From the NCBI GenBank assembly GCA_021806135.1, contig JAJZYB010000014.1, positions 1 through 42,548 on the forward strand: a DNA stretch of 42,548 nucleotides. The letters are read 5' to 3'. Both the position numbers and the translations under genes were made by a program. This DNA is from Thermoplasmata archaeon (GTDB lineage Archaea > Thermoplasmatota > Thermoplasmata > Lutacidiplasmatales > UBA184). Numbering within the stretch: position 1 is the stretch's first letter; the number at the start of each line of letters is the position of its first letter. The notes beneath the pieces were generated by a model. It did not search any database. It was not told the origin of the DNA and saw only the letters and a program-made list of their open reading frames with translations. Positions 36,168-42,548 of this stretch are shown here, one piece after another.

Positions 36168-37022
36168 GTGGACGTTCTTCTCGTCGTGCTCTTCCTGCTG
36201 CTCTTCGCCATCGGGGCCGGGTTCCTCGGTTCCCTGGCCGGACTGGGGGGCGGGGTGATCCTCGTCCCCATCCTGGTGGTGATCTTCCAGGTGCCCTTCG
36301 TCCTCGCTGTGGGGGCGAGCGCCATCAGCGTGCTCGCCACCTCCACCACCGCCGGGTCTGCCTACGTCCATGACCACCTCACTGATCTCAGGATCGGCAT
36401 GTTCCTCGAGATCGCCACCGTCCCCGGGGCCCTCATCGGGGCCACGCTCACCATCTACCTCACCAAGGCGGGGTTGGTCCCCATCCTGCTCATCGCCCTC
36501 GGAGCGGTGCTGCTGGCGACCATCCCCGGAAGCTTCCTCAGGCACCACGCGGAGGTCCCCGAAGGCGTGGTGCCGGACCGGCTTTCCCGCCGGTTGGGCT
36601 TCGGCGGTTCCTATCAGGACAAGCACCTGAACCGGCAGGTGGACTACATGGGGCAGTCCACGAAGCCGGCGTTGGGGGTGATGTTCAGCGCAGGGATCGT
36701 CGCCGGCATGTTCGGGATCGGCAGCGGGGTGCTCAAGGTGCTGGCCCTGGACGGGGCCATGAAGCTCCCCATGAAGATCTCCACGGCCACCAGCAATTTC
36801 ATGATCGGCGTCACGGCCGCCGCCGGCGCGGGGGTCCTCCTGGCCGCCGGCTACATGAATCCCATCCTGGCCGCTCCCGTGGCGCTGGGCACCACGCTGG
36901 GCGCCTTCGCGGGGAGCCGGATCCTCCCGGGGCTCAGCAACAACATGGTCCGCTACGTCTTCCTGGTCCTCATGGCGGCCTTGGCGGTGGAGCTCATCCT
37001 CCGGGGACTGGGGATCGGATGA
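36168..37022 (+). CDS. TauE/SafE family anion exporter
   Basis: A 284-residue integral membrane protein of the TauE/SafE (DUF81) family, exporters of sulfite and organosulfonates. Eight or so hydrophobic segments; the two family repeats both show the glycine signature: GFLGSLAGLGGGVILVPIL (18-36) and GIVAGMFGIGSGVLKVLAL (~185-203). TATSNFMIGVTAAAG follows in the second half. GTG 36168 fits the TATA-like box. The gene overlaps the next one by ATGA, so they are translationally coupled. In a window that also has SQR and DsrE, sulfite export would be consistent, though the substrate is not proven. Confidence 0.93.
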   Translation: MDVLLVVLFLLLFAIGAGFLGSLAGLGGGVILVPILVVIFQVPFVLAVGASAISVLATSTTAGSAYVHDHLTDLRIGMFLEIATVPGALIGATLTIYLTKAGLVPILLIALGAVLLATIPGSFLRHHAEVPEGVVPDRLSRRLGFGGSYQDKHLNRQVDYMGQSTKPALGVMFSAGIVAGMFGIGSGVLKVLALDGAMKLPMKISTATSNFMIGVTAAAGAGVLLAAGYMNPILAAPVALGTTLGAFAGSRILPGLSNNMVRYVFLVLMAALAVELILRGLGIG

Positions 37023-37453
37023 GCGAGAAGATCACGCCCGGACCCTACGGGTTCGACCACCTCCCGCCTCCGCTCCCCCTGAGAGCCTACCAGAACATGG
37101 CCATCGTCCTCCGGGCCGGCCTGGGGATCACGGTGACCCTCTTTGTGGCCGGGCTCGCGCTCTTCTTCACTGAACACTTCGGGGAGAGCCTCTCCACCGT
37201 GTTCTCCTCCAACACGTTCCTCCGCTACCTCAACCCCGGGACGCTCGTCTCCGGGCTCGCACACGGGGATCCGGCGGCGGTCCTCAGCCTGGGAATGTTC
37301 GTCCTGGTGGCCACGCCCATGGCCCGGGTGCTGACGGGAATGATCTACTTCCACGAGCACGGGGAAAGGGACATGACCGTGGTGACGCTCATCGTGCTGA
37401 CCTTGCTGTTGGTGGGGGCCCTCCTCCTGGGGCCCTTCCTGGCCCACCTCTGA
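37019..37453 (+). CDS. DUF1634 membrane protein, TauE partner
   Basis: 144 residues with three hydrophobic segments: VLRAGLGITVTLFVAGLALFF, LVSGLAHGDPAAVLSLGMFVLVATPMARVL and VVTLIVLTLLLVGALLLGPFL. It has the DUF1634 layout (LRxGl..., lG...L..TP..RVl...), and DUF1634 genes commonly follow TauE/SafE genes. The ATGA overlap with the exporter gene points to joint synthesis and probably a complex. Confidence 0.88.
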   Translation: MSEKITPGPYGFDHLPPPLPLRAYQNMAIVLRAGLGITVTLFVAGLALFFTEHFGESLSTVFSSNTFLRYLNPGTLVSGLAHGDPAAVLSLGMFVLVATPMARVLTGMIYFHEHGERDMTVVTLIVLTLLLVGALLLGPFLAHL

Positions 37454-37492
37454 AGCGGCCGTTCGCCGGGCTCCGCTGGGACCCCGGCGGGG

Positions 37493-38167
37493 TCACCGCG
37501 CCGGAAGGACCCGGGCGAGCAGGAACCCATCGTGCCCCTTGTTCCCGACGGTCTGCATCGCCGTGGCCGTCAGCCGAGGTTCCCGAGAGAGACGGTCCAG
37601 GAAGCGGCGGATCCCCTGGACCCTCGGGTCCGGGCTCTCCGGGGCCACCACCTCGCCCTCCCACACCACATTGTCCGCCACGAGAAGGCTCCCCGGATGG
37701 GTGAGCTCCAGCGCGGCCTCCAGGTACTCCGTGTAGCTCTCCTTGTCCGCATCCAGGAAGACGAGGTCGAAGGGACCCGCCGCCTCCGCCTGGAGCGCCC
37801 GGAGGCTCTCCAGGGCCGGCCCCAGCCTGAGACGCACCCGGTCGTCCACCCCGGCGCGCCGGAAGTTCTCCCGGGCCACCCGGGCGTGGAGGGGATCCAC
37901 CTCCAGGGTCAGCACCCGACCGCCGGGGGGGAGGCTGCGGGCCATCCAGATCGCGCTGTACCCTGCCAGGGTCCCGATCTCCAGGATGGCCCGGGCACCG
38001 ATGGCTTCCGCGAACAGCCCCAGGAGCCGGCCCTGCAGCGCCGACACCTGGATCGCGGGAAGCCCCGCCCGTTCGCTCTCCCGTAGGACCTCCTCCAGGA
38101 TGGGGTCGGGCGGAAGGAGACGGCCCTCGAGATAGGCGTCCACCTGACTCCACCCGGCCTGTTCCAT
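37493..38167 (-). CDS. SAM-dependent O-methyltransferase (catechol/caffeoyl-CoA type)
   Basis: A 224-residue class I methyltransferase of the Methyltransf_3 family: ARAILEIGTLAGYSAIWMARSLP (motif I, E-I-G-T-x-x-G-Y-S), VLTLEVDPLHARVARENFRRAG (motif II), and FDLVFLDADKESYTEYLE, the metal-binding D-A-D-K loop. LVADNVVWEGEV carries the second conserved D-N pair that binds metal. ATG 38167 has GGAGGG upstream; GCTAAAGA at about 38207-38214 is a possible TATA box. Substrate unknown; members act on catechols or small phenols. Divergent from the second DNA methyltransferase. Confidence 0.92.
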   Translation of the reverse strand: MEQAGWSQVDAYLEGRLLPPDPILEEVLRESERAGLPAIQVSALQGRLLGLFAEAIGARAILEIGTLAGYSAIWMARSLPPGGRVLTLEVDPLHARVARENFRRAGVDDRVRLRLGPALESLRALQAEAAGPFDLVFLDADKESYTEYLEAALELTHPGSLLVADNVVWEGEVVAPESPDPRVQGIRRFLDRLSREPRLTATAMQTVGNKGHDGFLLARVLPAR

Positions 38168-38236
38168 GCGTTCCCTCCGGCGGCTGCCGAGCTAGGGGAA
38201 AGCCCCTCTTTAGCCCTGGGGCGGAGCCGGACAGGG

Positions 38237-38244
38237 GCTTATCT
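38237..38244 (+). promoter_or_regulatory. TATA-like box GCTTATCT
   Basis: GCTTATCT, about 29 nt before ATG 38270, consistent with a near-leaderless mRNA for the DNA methyltransferase. Confidence 0.5.
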
Positions 38245-38269
38245 CCCTCCGCCCCTGGCCGGGGGGACC

Positions 38270-39445
38270 ATGGCCGATCCGTTCGCCGGCGAGGCGCCGA
38301 CCACGTCCCATCGGCTCCGGTGCGCCGACGGCCGGACCCTCCCCGGGACGGCTCCCGGTAGCGTGGATCTTGTGGTCACCTCGCCGCCGTACCCGATGAT
38401 CCGGATGTGGGACGGGATCTTCTCCCGGGAGAGCCCGGAGGTGGGTCGCTCGCTCCGGGAGGGCCGCGGGCTTGCCGCCTTCGAAGGGATGCACCGGCTC
38501 CTGGATGAGACGTGGGCCGCCTGCGCCCAGGCCTTGAGGGACGGTGGGTTCCTCTGCGTCAACGTGGGGGACTCCACGCGCACCGTGGGGGGACGCTTCG
38601 CGCTGTACCCCAACCACGCCCGTGTCCTCCAGACGGTCCAGGCGTTGGGGCTCACGCCGTTACCCACCATCTTCTGGCGGAAGCCCACCAACGCTCCGAA
38701 CAAGTTCCTGGGAGCGGGCATGCTTCCCGCCGGGGGGTACGTCACCCTGGAGCACGAATTCATCCTCGTCTTCCGGAAAGGCTCCCCTCGGCGGTTTGGG
38801 ACCGGCGAGGCCCGGGAACAACGGCGTCGGAGCGCCTTCTTCTGGGAGGAACGGAACCGATGGTTCTCCGATGCGTGGGACCTTCGGGGGGCTTCCCAGG
38901 GCAGGAGCGATGGGGCCCTGGCCCGCCGGACCGGCGCGTTCCCGCTGGAGATCCCCTACCGGCTCATCAACATGTTCTCCCTGGTGGGGGACCGGGTGCT
39001 CGACCCCTTCGCCGGGACCGGCACCACGTTGAGGGCGGCCATGGGGTTGGCCCGGAACAGCGTGGGGTTCGAGATCTCTGAGGCCGTCTGGCACGAAGCC
39101 CGGGCGCGCCTGGGGACCCCTCCCGTCGAGCTGAACGAGCGCAACCGTCGAAGGTTGGCGGAACACCAGGCCTGGATGAACGCGCCCCTCCCCAACGGAA
39201 GGATGCTCAAGCATCGACACCGGGACTACGGCTTCCCAGTGATGACGGGACAGGAAGGCGCGCTCGCCCTCTGGGAGGTGGACCGGATCGAACCGACCGG
39301 TCCGGAGGAGTGGACCGTGGGGTACCGACCCCTTCCCGGTCCGACCGCCGGTCCGGCGTCCGGTGACCGGGAGCCGCCGGGGAAGGCGCCCGGGGGCGTC
39401 CGGTCGTCGGAGGTCCGCCCGATCTCTGGGAGCGGATCCCGGTAG
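38270..39445 (+). CDS. DNA methyltransferase, beta class, m4C type (second orphan)
   Basis: 391 residues. Motif IV TSPPYPM is at 37-43 and motif I VLDPFAGTGTTL at 243-254, the beta-class order; SPPY favours N4-cytosine methylation. A YRLINMFSLVGD segment precedes motif I as in related enzymes. It differs from the first methyltransferase in spacing and in a ~110-residue C-terminal extension that ends in a Pro/Gly-rich tail, so the two probably recognise different sites. No endonuclease gene lies next to it: neighbours are an O-methyltransferase and a broken nucleotidyltransferase. Confidence 0.88.
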   Translation: MADPFAGEAPTTSHRLRCADGRTLPGTAPGSVDLVVTSPPYPMIRMWDGIFSRESPEVGRSLREGRGLAAFEGMHRLLDETWAACAQALRDGGFLCVNVGDSTRTVGGRFALYPNHARVLQTVQALGLTPLPTIFWRKPTNAPNKFLGAGMLPAGGYVTLEHEFILVFRKGSPRRFGTGEAREQRRRSAFFWEERNRWFSDAWDLRGASQGRSDGALARRTGAFPLEIPYRLINMFSLVGDRVLDPFAGTGTTLRAAMGLARNSVGFEISEAVWHEARARLGTPPVELNERNRRRLAEHQAWMNAPLPNGRMLKHRHRDYGFPVMTGQEGALALWEVDRIEPTGPEEWTVGYRPLPGPTAGPASGDREPPGKAPGGVRSSEVRPISGSGSR

Positions 39446-39518
39446 GAGGGGCAGGCACCTGTCCGCTCCGGGCCTTCCAATCCGGCGACCCTCCTTAGCT
39501 TCGGCCCGCCTCGTCCTG

Positions 39519-40082
39519 TCATCGCACTTTCACGACCTGTCGGGTCTTTCCCCGCTCGGGTCGACTTCGCCGGTCTCCGGAGCGTTGAAGCAGCTCGAAC
39601 CTCCGAAGCATCTCCGAGTACGGCTCGGCCACCCGCTCATGACGGACCTCTTTGGCCAAATGCACGCGATCCAGTGTTTCTTCGAAGCGCTGGTAAAGGA
39701 GAATAGCCTCGTCCAGGGCCCGTCGGCTCCTGACCCTGTACTCTCCCTTGGCTTAGATCAGGCGGCGAACAATCAAGTCCTCGGGGGCGGCCAGACGTAC
39801 GGGGCCGGCCTTGGTCTCGAGCCGAACCGTTCGGGACAGGAGACCGCGGTAGCGGGTCCTCCCAGGTTCCACCGCAAGACCCAGACCATCCTTCCGCCTG
39901 TACCTTGCGTCGAACACGAGACCCCAACGCTTGAGGACGGGAATGATACGGGTCCTTCCACCCACCACATGGAAGTCTCCGGAGACGTACGCGGAGTTCG
40001 TGTGGATCGTGATCGCGGATCCACCCACCACGACCAGCCGGTCCCCCAGTCCGCTCTCCTTGGAGAGTAGCGCGCCGAGCAA
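39519..40082 (-). pseudogene. Nucleotidyltransferase-like gene with in-frame TAA
   Basis: The first part (40082-39756) encodes a nucleotidyltransferase-fold start like DUF6036/AbiEii proteins: DRLVVVGGSAITIHTNS, YVSGDFHVVGG (the usual second catalytic Asp of D-x-D is His), and APEDLIVRRLI. A TAA at 39755-39753 interrupts it, but the same frame continues with AKGEYRVRSRRALDEAILLYQ, as expected for the family's following helices, to TGA 39519-39521. So one stop codon breaks an otherwise aligned gene. The start is unclear; TTG 40082 is the first possible codon. ACTTATCC at 40164-40171 could be its promoter. Probably inactive. Confidence 0.6.
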
Positions 40083-40282
40083 GGCAAAGCGCCGGTCTGG
40101 GGCGGCTGACAGAGCAGTTCGATCCCAGGAGGGTGAAGATGGTCCGGCTTGAGGCCTCGAAGGATAAGTCCGCTGAGGCGGGGGCCGAGGTCACCGCGCC
40201 CCTTCAGCTCCCCAGCCCGGGGGATCCGGCATGGGAGAAGGGCTCGAGGGCCCGGCGGGGCCATAGGGGTACTGGAGTGGTA

Positions 40283-40367
40283 TGCAGGGGGAGGGATTCG
40301 AACCCACGAACTCCTACGAGACCAGACCCTGAATCTGGCGCCTTTGACCAAGCTAGGCGACCCCTGC
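40283..40367 (-). tRNA. tRNA-Leu (anticodon CAG)
   Basis: Minus-strand class II tRNA. The acceptor stem GCAGGGG pairs with CCCCTGC, followed by discriminator A. The anticodon arm CCAGA-TTCAGGG-TCTGG gives CAG. There is a long variable arm (TCTCGTAGGAGTTC), and the T arm contains GGGTTCGAATCCC. No intron; CCA is not encoded. It reads CTG, a preferred codon in this GC-rich genome. TATA box at 40395-40400. Confidence 0.96.
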
Positions 40368-40394
40368 TCGGCGGCGGCCCAGACCCCAGGCCGC

Positions 40395-40400
40395 TTTAAA
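40395..40400 (-). promoter_or_regulatory. TATA box TTTAAA of tRNA-Leu
   Basis: TTTAAA, centred 30 nt upstream of the mature tRNA 5' end, as expected for an archaeal tRNA promoter with a short 5' leader. Confidence 0.7.
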
Positions 40401-40470
40401 CGTAGGGGTTCCCCCGCGGAAATGGCGGGCCAGCGACCTCCAAGTATCCGCTCTCCCCTCGGGACCGCCC

Positions 40471-41316
40471 GTGGCCCTCCGTCTCCTCGGCGTTCCCTGG
40501 GACCAGACCTCCCTGGGCGTCAAGGGCGCGCGTTTGGCCCCCGAGGCCGTCCGGCGCGAGCTCGCCACCCTCTTCCCGTACGACCCGGTCCACGGGCGGG
40601 CGGCCGCCTTCCTGCGCGGCCGGGACCTCTCCCTCGGCGAGGATCCTCGGGACCTCCTCCAGGAGGTCGCGCGAGCCGTCGAGCAGGAGGAACGCCGGGA
40701 CCCCGAAGCCCCCCTGCTCCTCTTGGGGGGAGACCAGGCGGTGGCCTACGCGGCCCTCTCCGCGCTCCACCGGCGGTTCCGGGACCTGGCGGTGGTCTCC
40801 CTCGATGGGAGCCTCGACCTCGACGATCCTGCGGGAGACCTGACGCACCACAACTGGCTCGCCCGGGCGATGAAGGACCTTCAGGTGGAGGCCACCGTGC
40901 TCGGCCCGGGTCGGTTCCTGGGAAGCCGGGAGAGCTTCGCACAGGCCCGGGAGCTCGGGGTCTCCTGGATCACGGCCCCCGCGCTCCGAAGGACCGCGGA
41001 CCTCTCCGTCCTCCCCGAGCTCCGGGCGCTAGCGGACAATGACCGGGACCTCTACCTCACCTTGGACGTGAGCGCACTGGACGCGGCCTCCGCCCCCGGA
41101 TGCGCGAACCCGAATCTCGATGGGCTTCTCCCGCCGCAACTCGGGGCGCTCCTCGAGCACCTCCTCGCCCTCCCCCGGATCCGCGGTCTCGACCTCTGTG
41201 AGGTGAACCCTGCCCGGGACCCTTTGGGGACCACCGCACGCACCGCCGCGTGGCTCCTCTCCGTGGCGATCTCACGGCTCGGCGAGGAGCCCGTCGGACC
41301 CCCCCCTAGGCCGTAA
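40471..41316 (+). CDS. Ureohydrolase (arginase/agmatinase) homologue lacking metal ligands
   Basis: 281 residues with the arginase-family fold: LRLLGVPWDQTSLGVKGARLAPEAVRREL at the start, LLLLGGDQAVAYAAL (86-GGDQ-89), VVSLDGSLDLDDP (D112-x3-D116), and LTLDVSALDAASAPGCANP (D199). In active enzymes these read GGDH, DAHxD and DxDxxDP; here His becomes Gln, the DAH His becomes Ser, and the second Asp of DxD becomes Ser. At least three of the six manganese ligands are gone, so ureohydrolase activity is unlikely. GTG 40471 follows AAGTATCC by about 26 nt (leaderless). Followed 25 nt later by the MDR gene on the same strand. Confidence 0.8.
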   Translation: MALRLLGVPWDQTSLGVKGARLAPEAVRRELATLFPYDPVHGRAAAFLRGRDLSLGEDPRDLLQEVARAVEQEERRDPEAPLLLLGGDQAVAYAALSALHRRFRDLAVVSLDGSLDLDDPAGDLTHHNWLARAMKDLQVEATVLGPGRFLGSRESFAQARELGVSWITAPALRRTADLSVLPELRALADNDRDLYLTLDVSALDAASAPGCANPNLDGLLPPQLGALLEHLLALPRIRGLDLCEVNPARDPLGTTARTAAWLLSVAISRLGEEPVGPPPRP

Positions 41317-41341
41317 AGACCCCGGCGGGTTCTGGGAGAGC

Positions 41342-42355
41342 GTGCACGCGGCGGTCCTGGACGGCCCGGGAGGGCCGGAGGCCTTCTCGTACCGGCAGGT
41401 CCCCACCCCCCAACCCGGTCCCCGGGAGGTGCTGCTCCGGGTCCGGGCCTCCGGGGTGAACCGGTTGGACGTGTGGATCCGTAACGGTACCTATCGGGTC
41501 CCTTTCCCTCATGTCCTGGGAGCCGATGTGGCCGGAGCCGTCGAGCAGGCCGGACCCGGATCCTCCGGCCGCTTCGCTCCCGGAGACCGGGTGCTCGTCT
41601 ACCCCGGGCTCTCCTGCGGGGAGTGCGCCGCCTGCCGGCAAGGGCAGGAGAGCTTCTGCGAGTCCCTGGGCCTCCTGGGGCGGGAACGCTGGGGGGGATA
41701 TGCCGAACAGATCGCGGTGCCCGAGTCCCTTCTCTTTCCCCTGCCCCCACGGTTGACGTTCGAACAGGCCGCTGCCCTTCCCGTGGCCTACACCACCGCG
41801 GAACACATGCTGAGCCGCGCACAGATCCGGGCCGGGGAACGCGTGCTCGTCTTTGGCGCCACGGGAGGGGTGGGGACGGCCCTGATCTTGCGCGCCCATC
41901 GGCGTCACGCCCGGGTCTTCGCGATCACCGGTTCCACCGCCGCGGCGCGGGCCCTCCTCGACCTGGGCGCCGAGGGGGTCTACCTCCGACCGGACCTGAC
42001 CCCGTTGGCCGGTTCGCCCCCCTTGCCCGAACAGGTCGACGCGGTCTTGGATTCCGTCGGCAAGGACGCCCTCCCTCCCGGGCTCTCCCGGCTGCGCAAA
42101 GGGGGCCGCTACGCGTATTGCGGCGTCACCTCCGGGAACCAGGTGAACCTCGACCTCCGCCCCATCTACGCCCGCCAGATCTCGATCCTCGGATGCTTCC
42201 TGGGCAACCGGGAAGACCTCCGGGTCCTGCTGGAGGATTCGCTCCAGGGGGACTGGGAACCCCGGATCCACCGCACTTTCCCGCTGACCGAGGCGGCGTC
42301 CGCCCACCGGATCCTGGAGGAACCGCACCTCGGGAAGCTCCTCCTCATCCCTTGA
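41342..42355 (+). CDS. Zinc-type MDR alcohol dehydrogenase / quinone oxidoreductase
   Basis: 337 residues of the medium-chain dehydrogenase/reductase superfamily. The N-terminal GroES-like domain has ASGVNRLDVWIRNG and FPHVLGADVAGAVEQ. The structural zinc lobe is present: C92, C95, C98 and C106 (SCGECAACRQGQESFC). The catalytic zinc cysteine is replaced in NRLD, as in quinone-reductase-like MDRs. The nucleotide-binding motif is GATGGVG (172-178); LDSVGKD and the C-terminal FPLTEAASAHRILEE follow the zeta-crystallin pattern. GTG 41342; the gap to the preceding gene is 25 nt, so the two may form an operon. Confidence 0.9.
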   Translation: MHAAVLDGPGGPEAFSYRQVPTPQPGPREVLLRVRASGVNRLDVWIRNGTYRVPFPHVLGADVAGAVEQAGPGSSGRFAPGDRVLVYPGLSCGECAACRQGQESFCESLGLLGRERWGGYAEQIAVPESLLFPLPPRLTFEQAAALPVAYTTAEHMLSRAQIRAGERVLVFGATGGVGTALILRAHRRHARVFAITGSTAAARALLDLGAEGVYLRPDLTPLAGSPPLPEQVDAVLDSVGKDALPPGLSRLRKGGRYAYCGVTSGNQVNLDLRPIYARQISILGCFLGNREDLRVLLEDSLQGDWEPRIHRTFPLTEAASAHRILEEPHLGKLLLIP

Positions 42356-42380
42356 GGATGCTTCCCCCCCGGCCGAGCGA

Positions 42381-42388
42381 ACTTATCC
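42381..42388 (+). promoter_or_regulatory. TATA-like box ACTTATCC near the window end
   Basis: ACTTATCC, centred 26.5 nt before an ATG at 42411, the spacing seen for leaderless genes in this window. Confidence 0.45.
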
Positions 42389-42410
42389 GCGCTGCTCCCT
42401 CCGGCACGCC

Positions 42411-42473
42411 ATGGAGGCTCCCCACCGGGCCTTGGAGGGGTGCCTTCCGCTCGTCACCGTTCGTCTAGCATAG
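42411..42473 (+). CDS. Possible 20-codon leaderless mini-ORF
   Basis: ATG 42411 to TAG 42471-42473 encodes MEAPHRALEGCLPLVTVRLA. The only support is the TATA-like box at the exact leaderless spacing; the peptide has no known motif. Alternatively the box starts a non-coding RNA or a gene running out of the window. Nothing else is supported between 42474 and 42548. Confidence 0.25.
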   Translation: MEAPHRALEGCLPLVTVRLA

Positions 42474-42548
42474 CGTTCTATGCCTCCCGTTGGAAACCCG
42501 GACCGTAGGCTCGGGTAGGGTGGGACTCGCGGCCCCAGAACCGTATCA

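Overview
This window is a gene-dense, very GC-rich stretch of archaeal chromosome. Archaeal hallmarks are a transcription factor B gene, a family B DNA polymerase of the PolB2/Dpo2 kind, a ~312-nt archaeal 7S SRP RNA, a class II tRNA-Leu without encoded CCA, and TATA-like boxes about 24-28 nt upstream of many start codons, which implies many leaderless mRNAs. Large PKD surface proteins, DUF835/RecA-like degenerate ATPases and a STAND regulator fit a high-GC member of the Thermoplasmatota. That placement is an inference; no rRNA or ribosomal protein is present to test it.

Layout. 1-2834: 3' end of a family 5 substrate-binding protein, a small membrane protein and a Zn-ribbon methyltransferase in one tight operon, then convergent nikR and a small membrane protein. 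2847-6576: glyA and a divergent thioesterase, then two paralogous stand-alone ferredoxin-fold (RAM-like) genes separated by a decayed TnpB, then the SRP RNA gene with a clear TATA box. 6577-10775: a CPA2 antiporter, a DHA2-type MFS exporter and an orphan m4C-type DNA methyltransferase. 10805-14179: an operon of a Walker-A-less RecA-like protein, an 81-residue protein and a divergent exonuclease-dead PolB, the strongest candidate here for an incompletely described system (an archaeal mutasome-like module). 14334-16667: a Zn-ribbon protein and a sulfide-response operon (ArsR, DsrE, SQR-like flavoprotein). 16753-21903: a 1716-residue PKD surface protein with a cytoplasmic, possibly winged-helix tail.

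21994-27654 holds mostly unassigned genes: two divergent genes sharing one palindromic CTTAAG box, one of them a degenerate glycerate 2-kinase homologue; structured intergenic hairpins; a secreted protein; and two degenerate RecA-fold proteins. 28023-31057 carries a type I IPP isomerase and a STAND ATPase regulator, and this pair is bracketed by two copies of a 19-bp AT-rich palindrome. 31321-35450: a CtaA-like membrane protein, TFB, a small membrane protein, a Cas4/RecB-like PD-(D/E)XK protein with two Cys clusters and a secreted protein. 35563-36060 is a scar: a truncated acetyltransferase beside a low-GC segment. 36168-42548: TauE/DUF1634 transport pair, O-methyltransferase, a second orphan m4C-type methyltransferase, a broken nucleotidyltransferase, tRNA-Leu(CAG), a metal-ligand-deficient ureohydrolase homologue and an MDR oxidoreductase.

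A recurring theme is catalytically eroded homologues kept as full-length, well-expressed-looking genes (RecA-like, PolB exonuclease, glycerate kinase, ureohydrolase, RecA-fold pair). Function calls rest on motifs read by eye; no database search or folding program was run.
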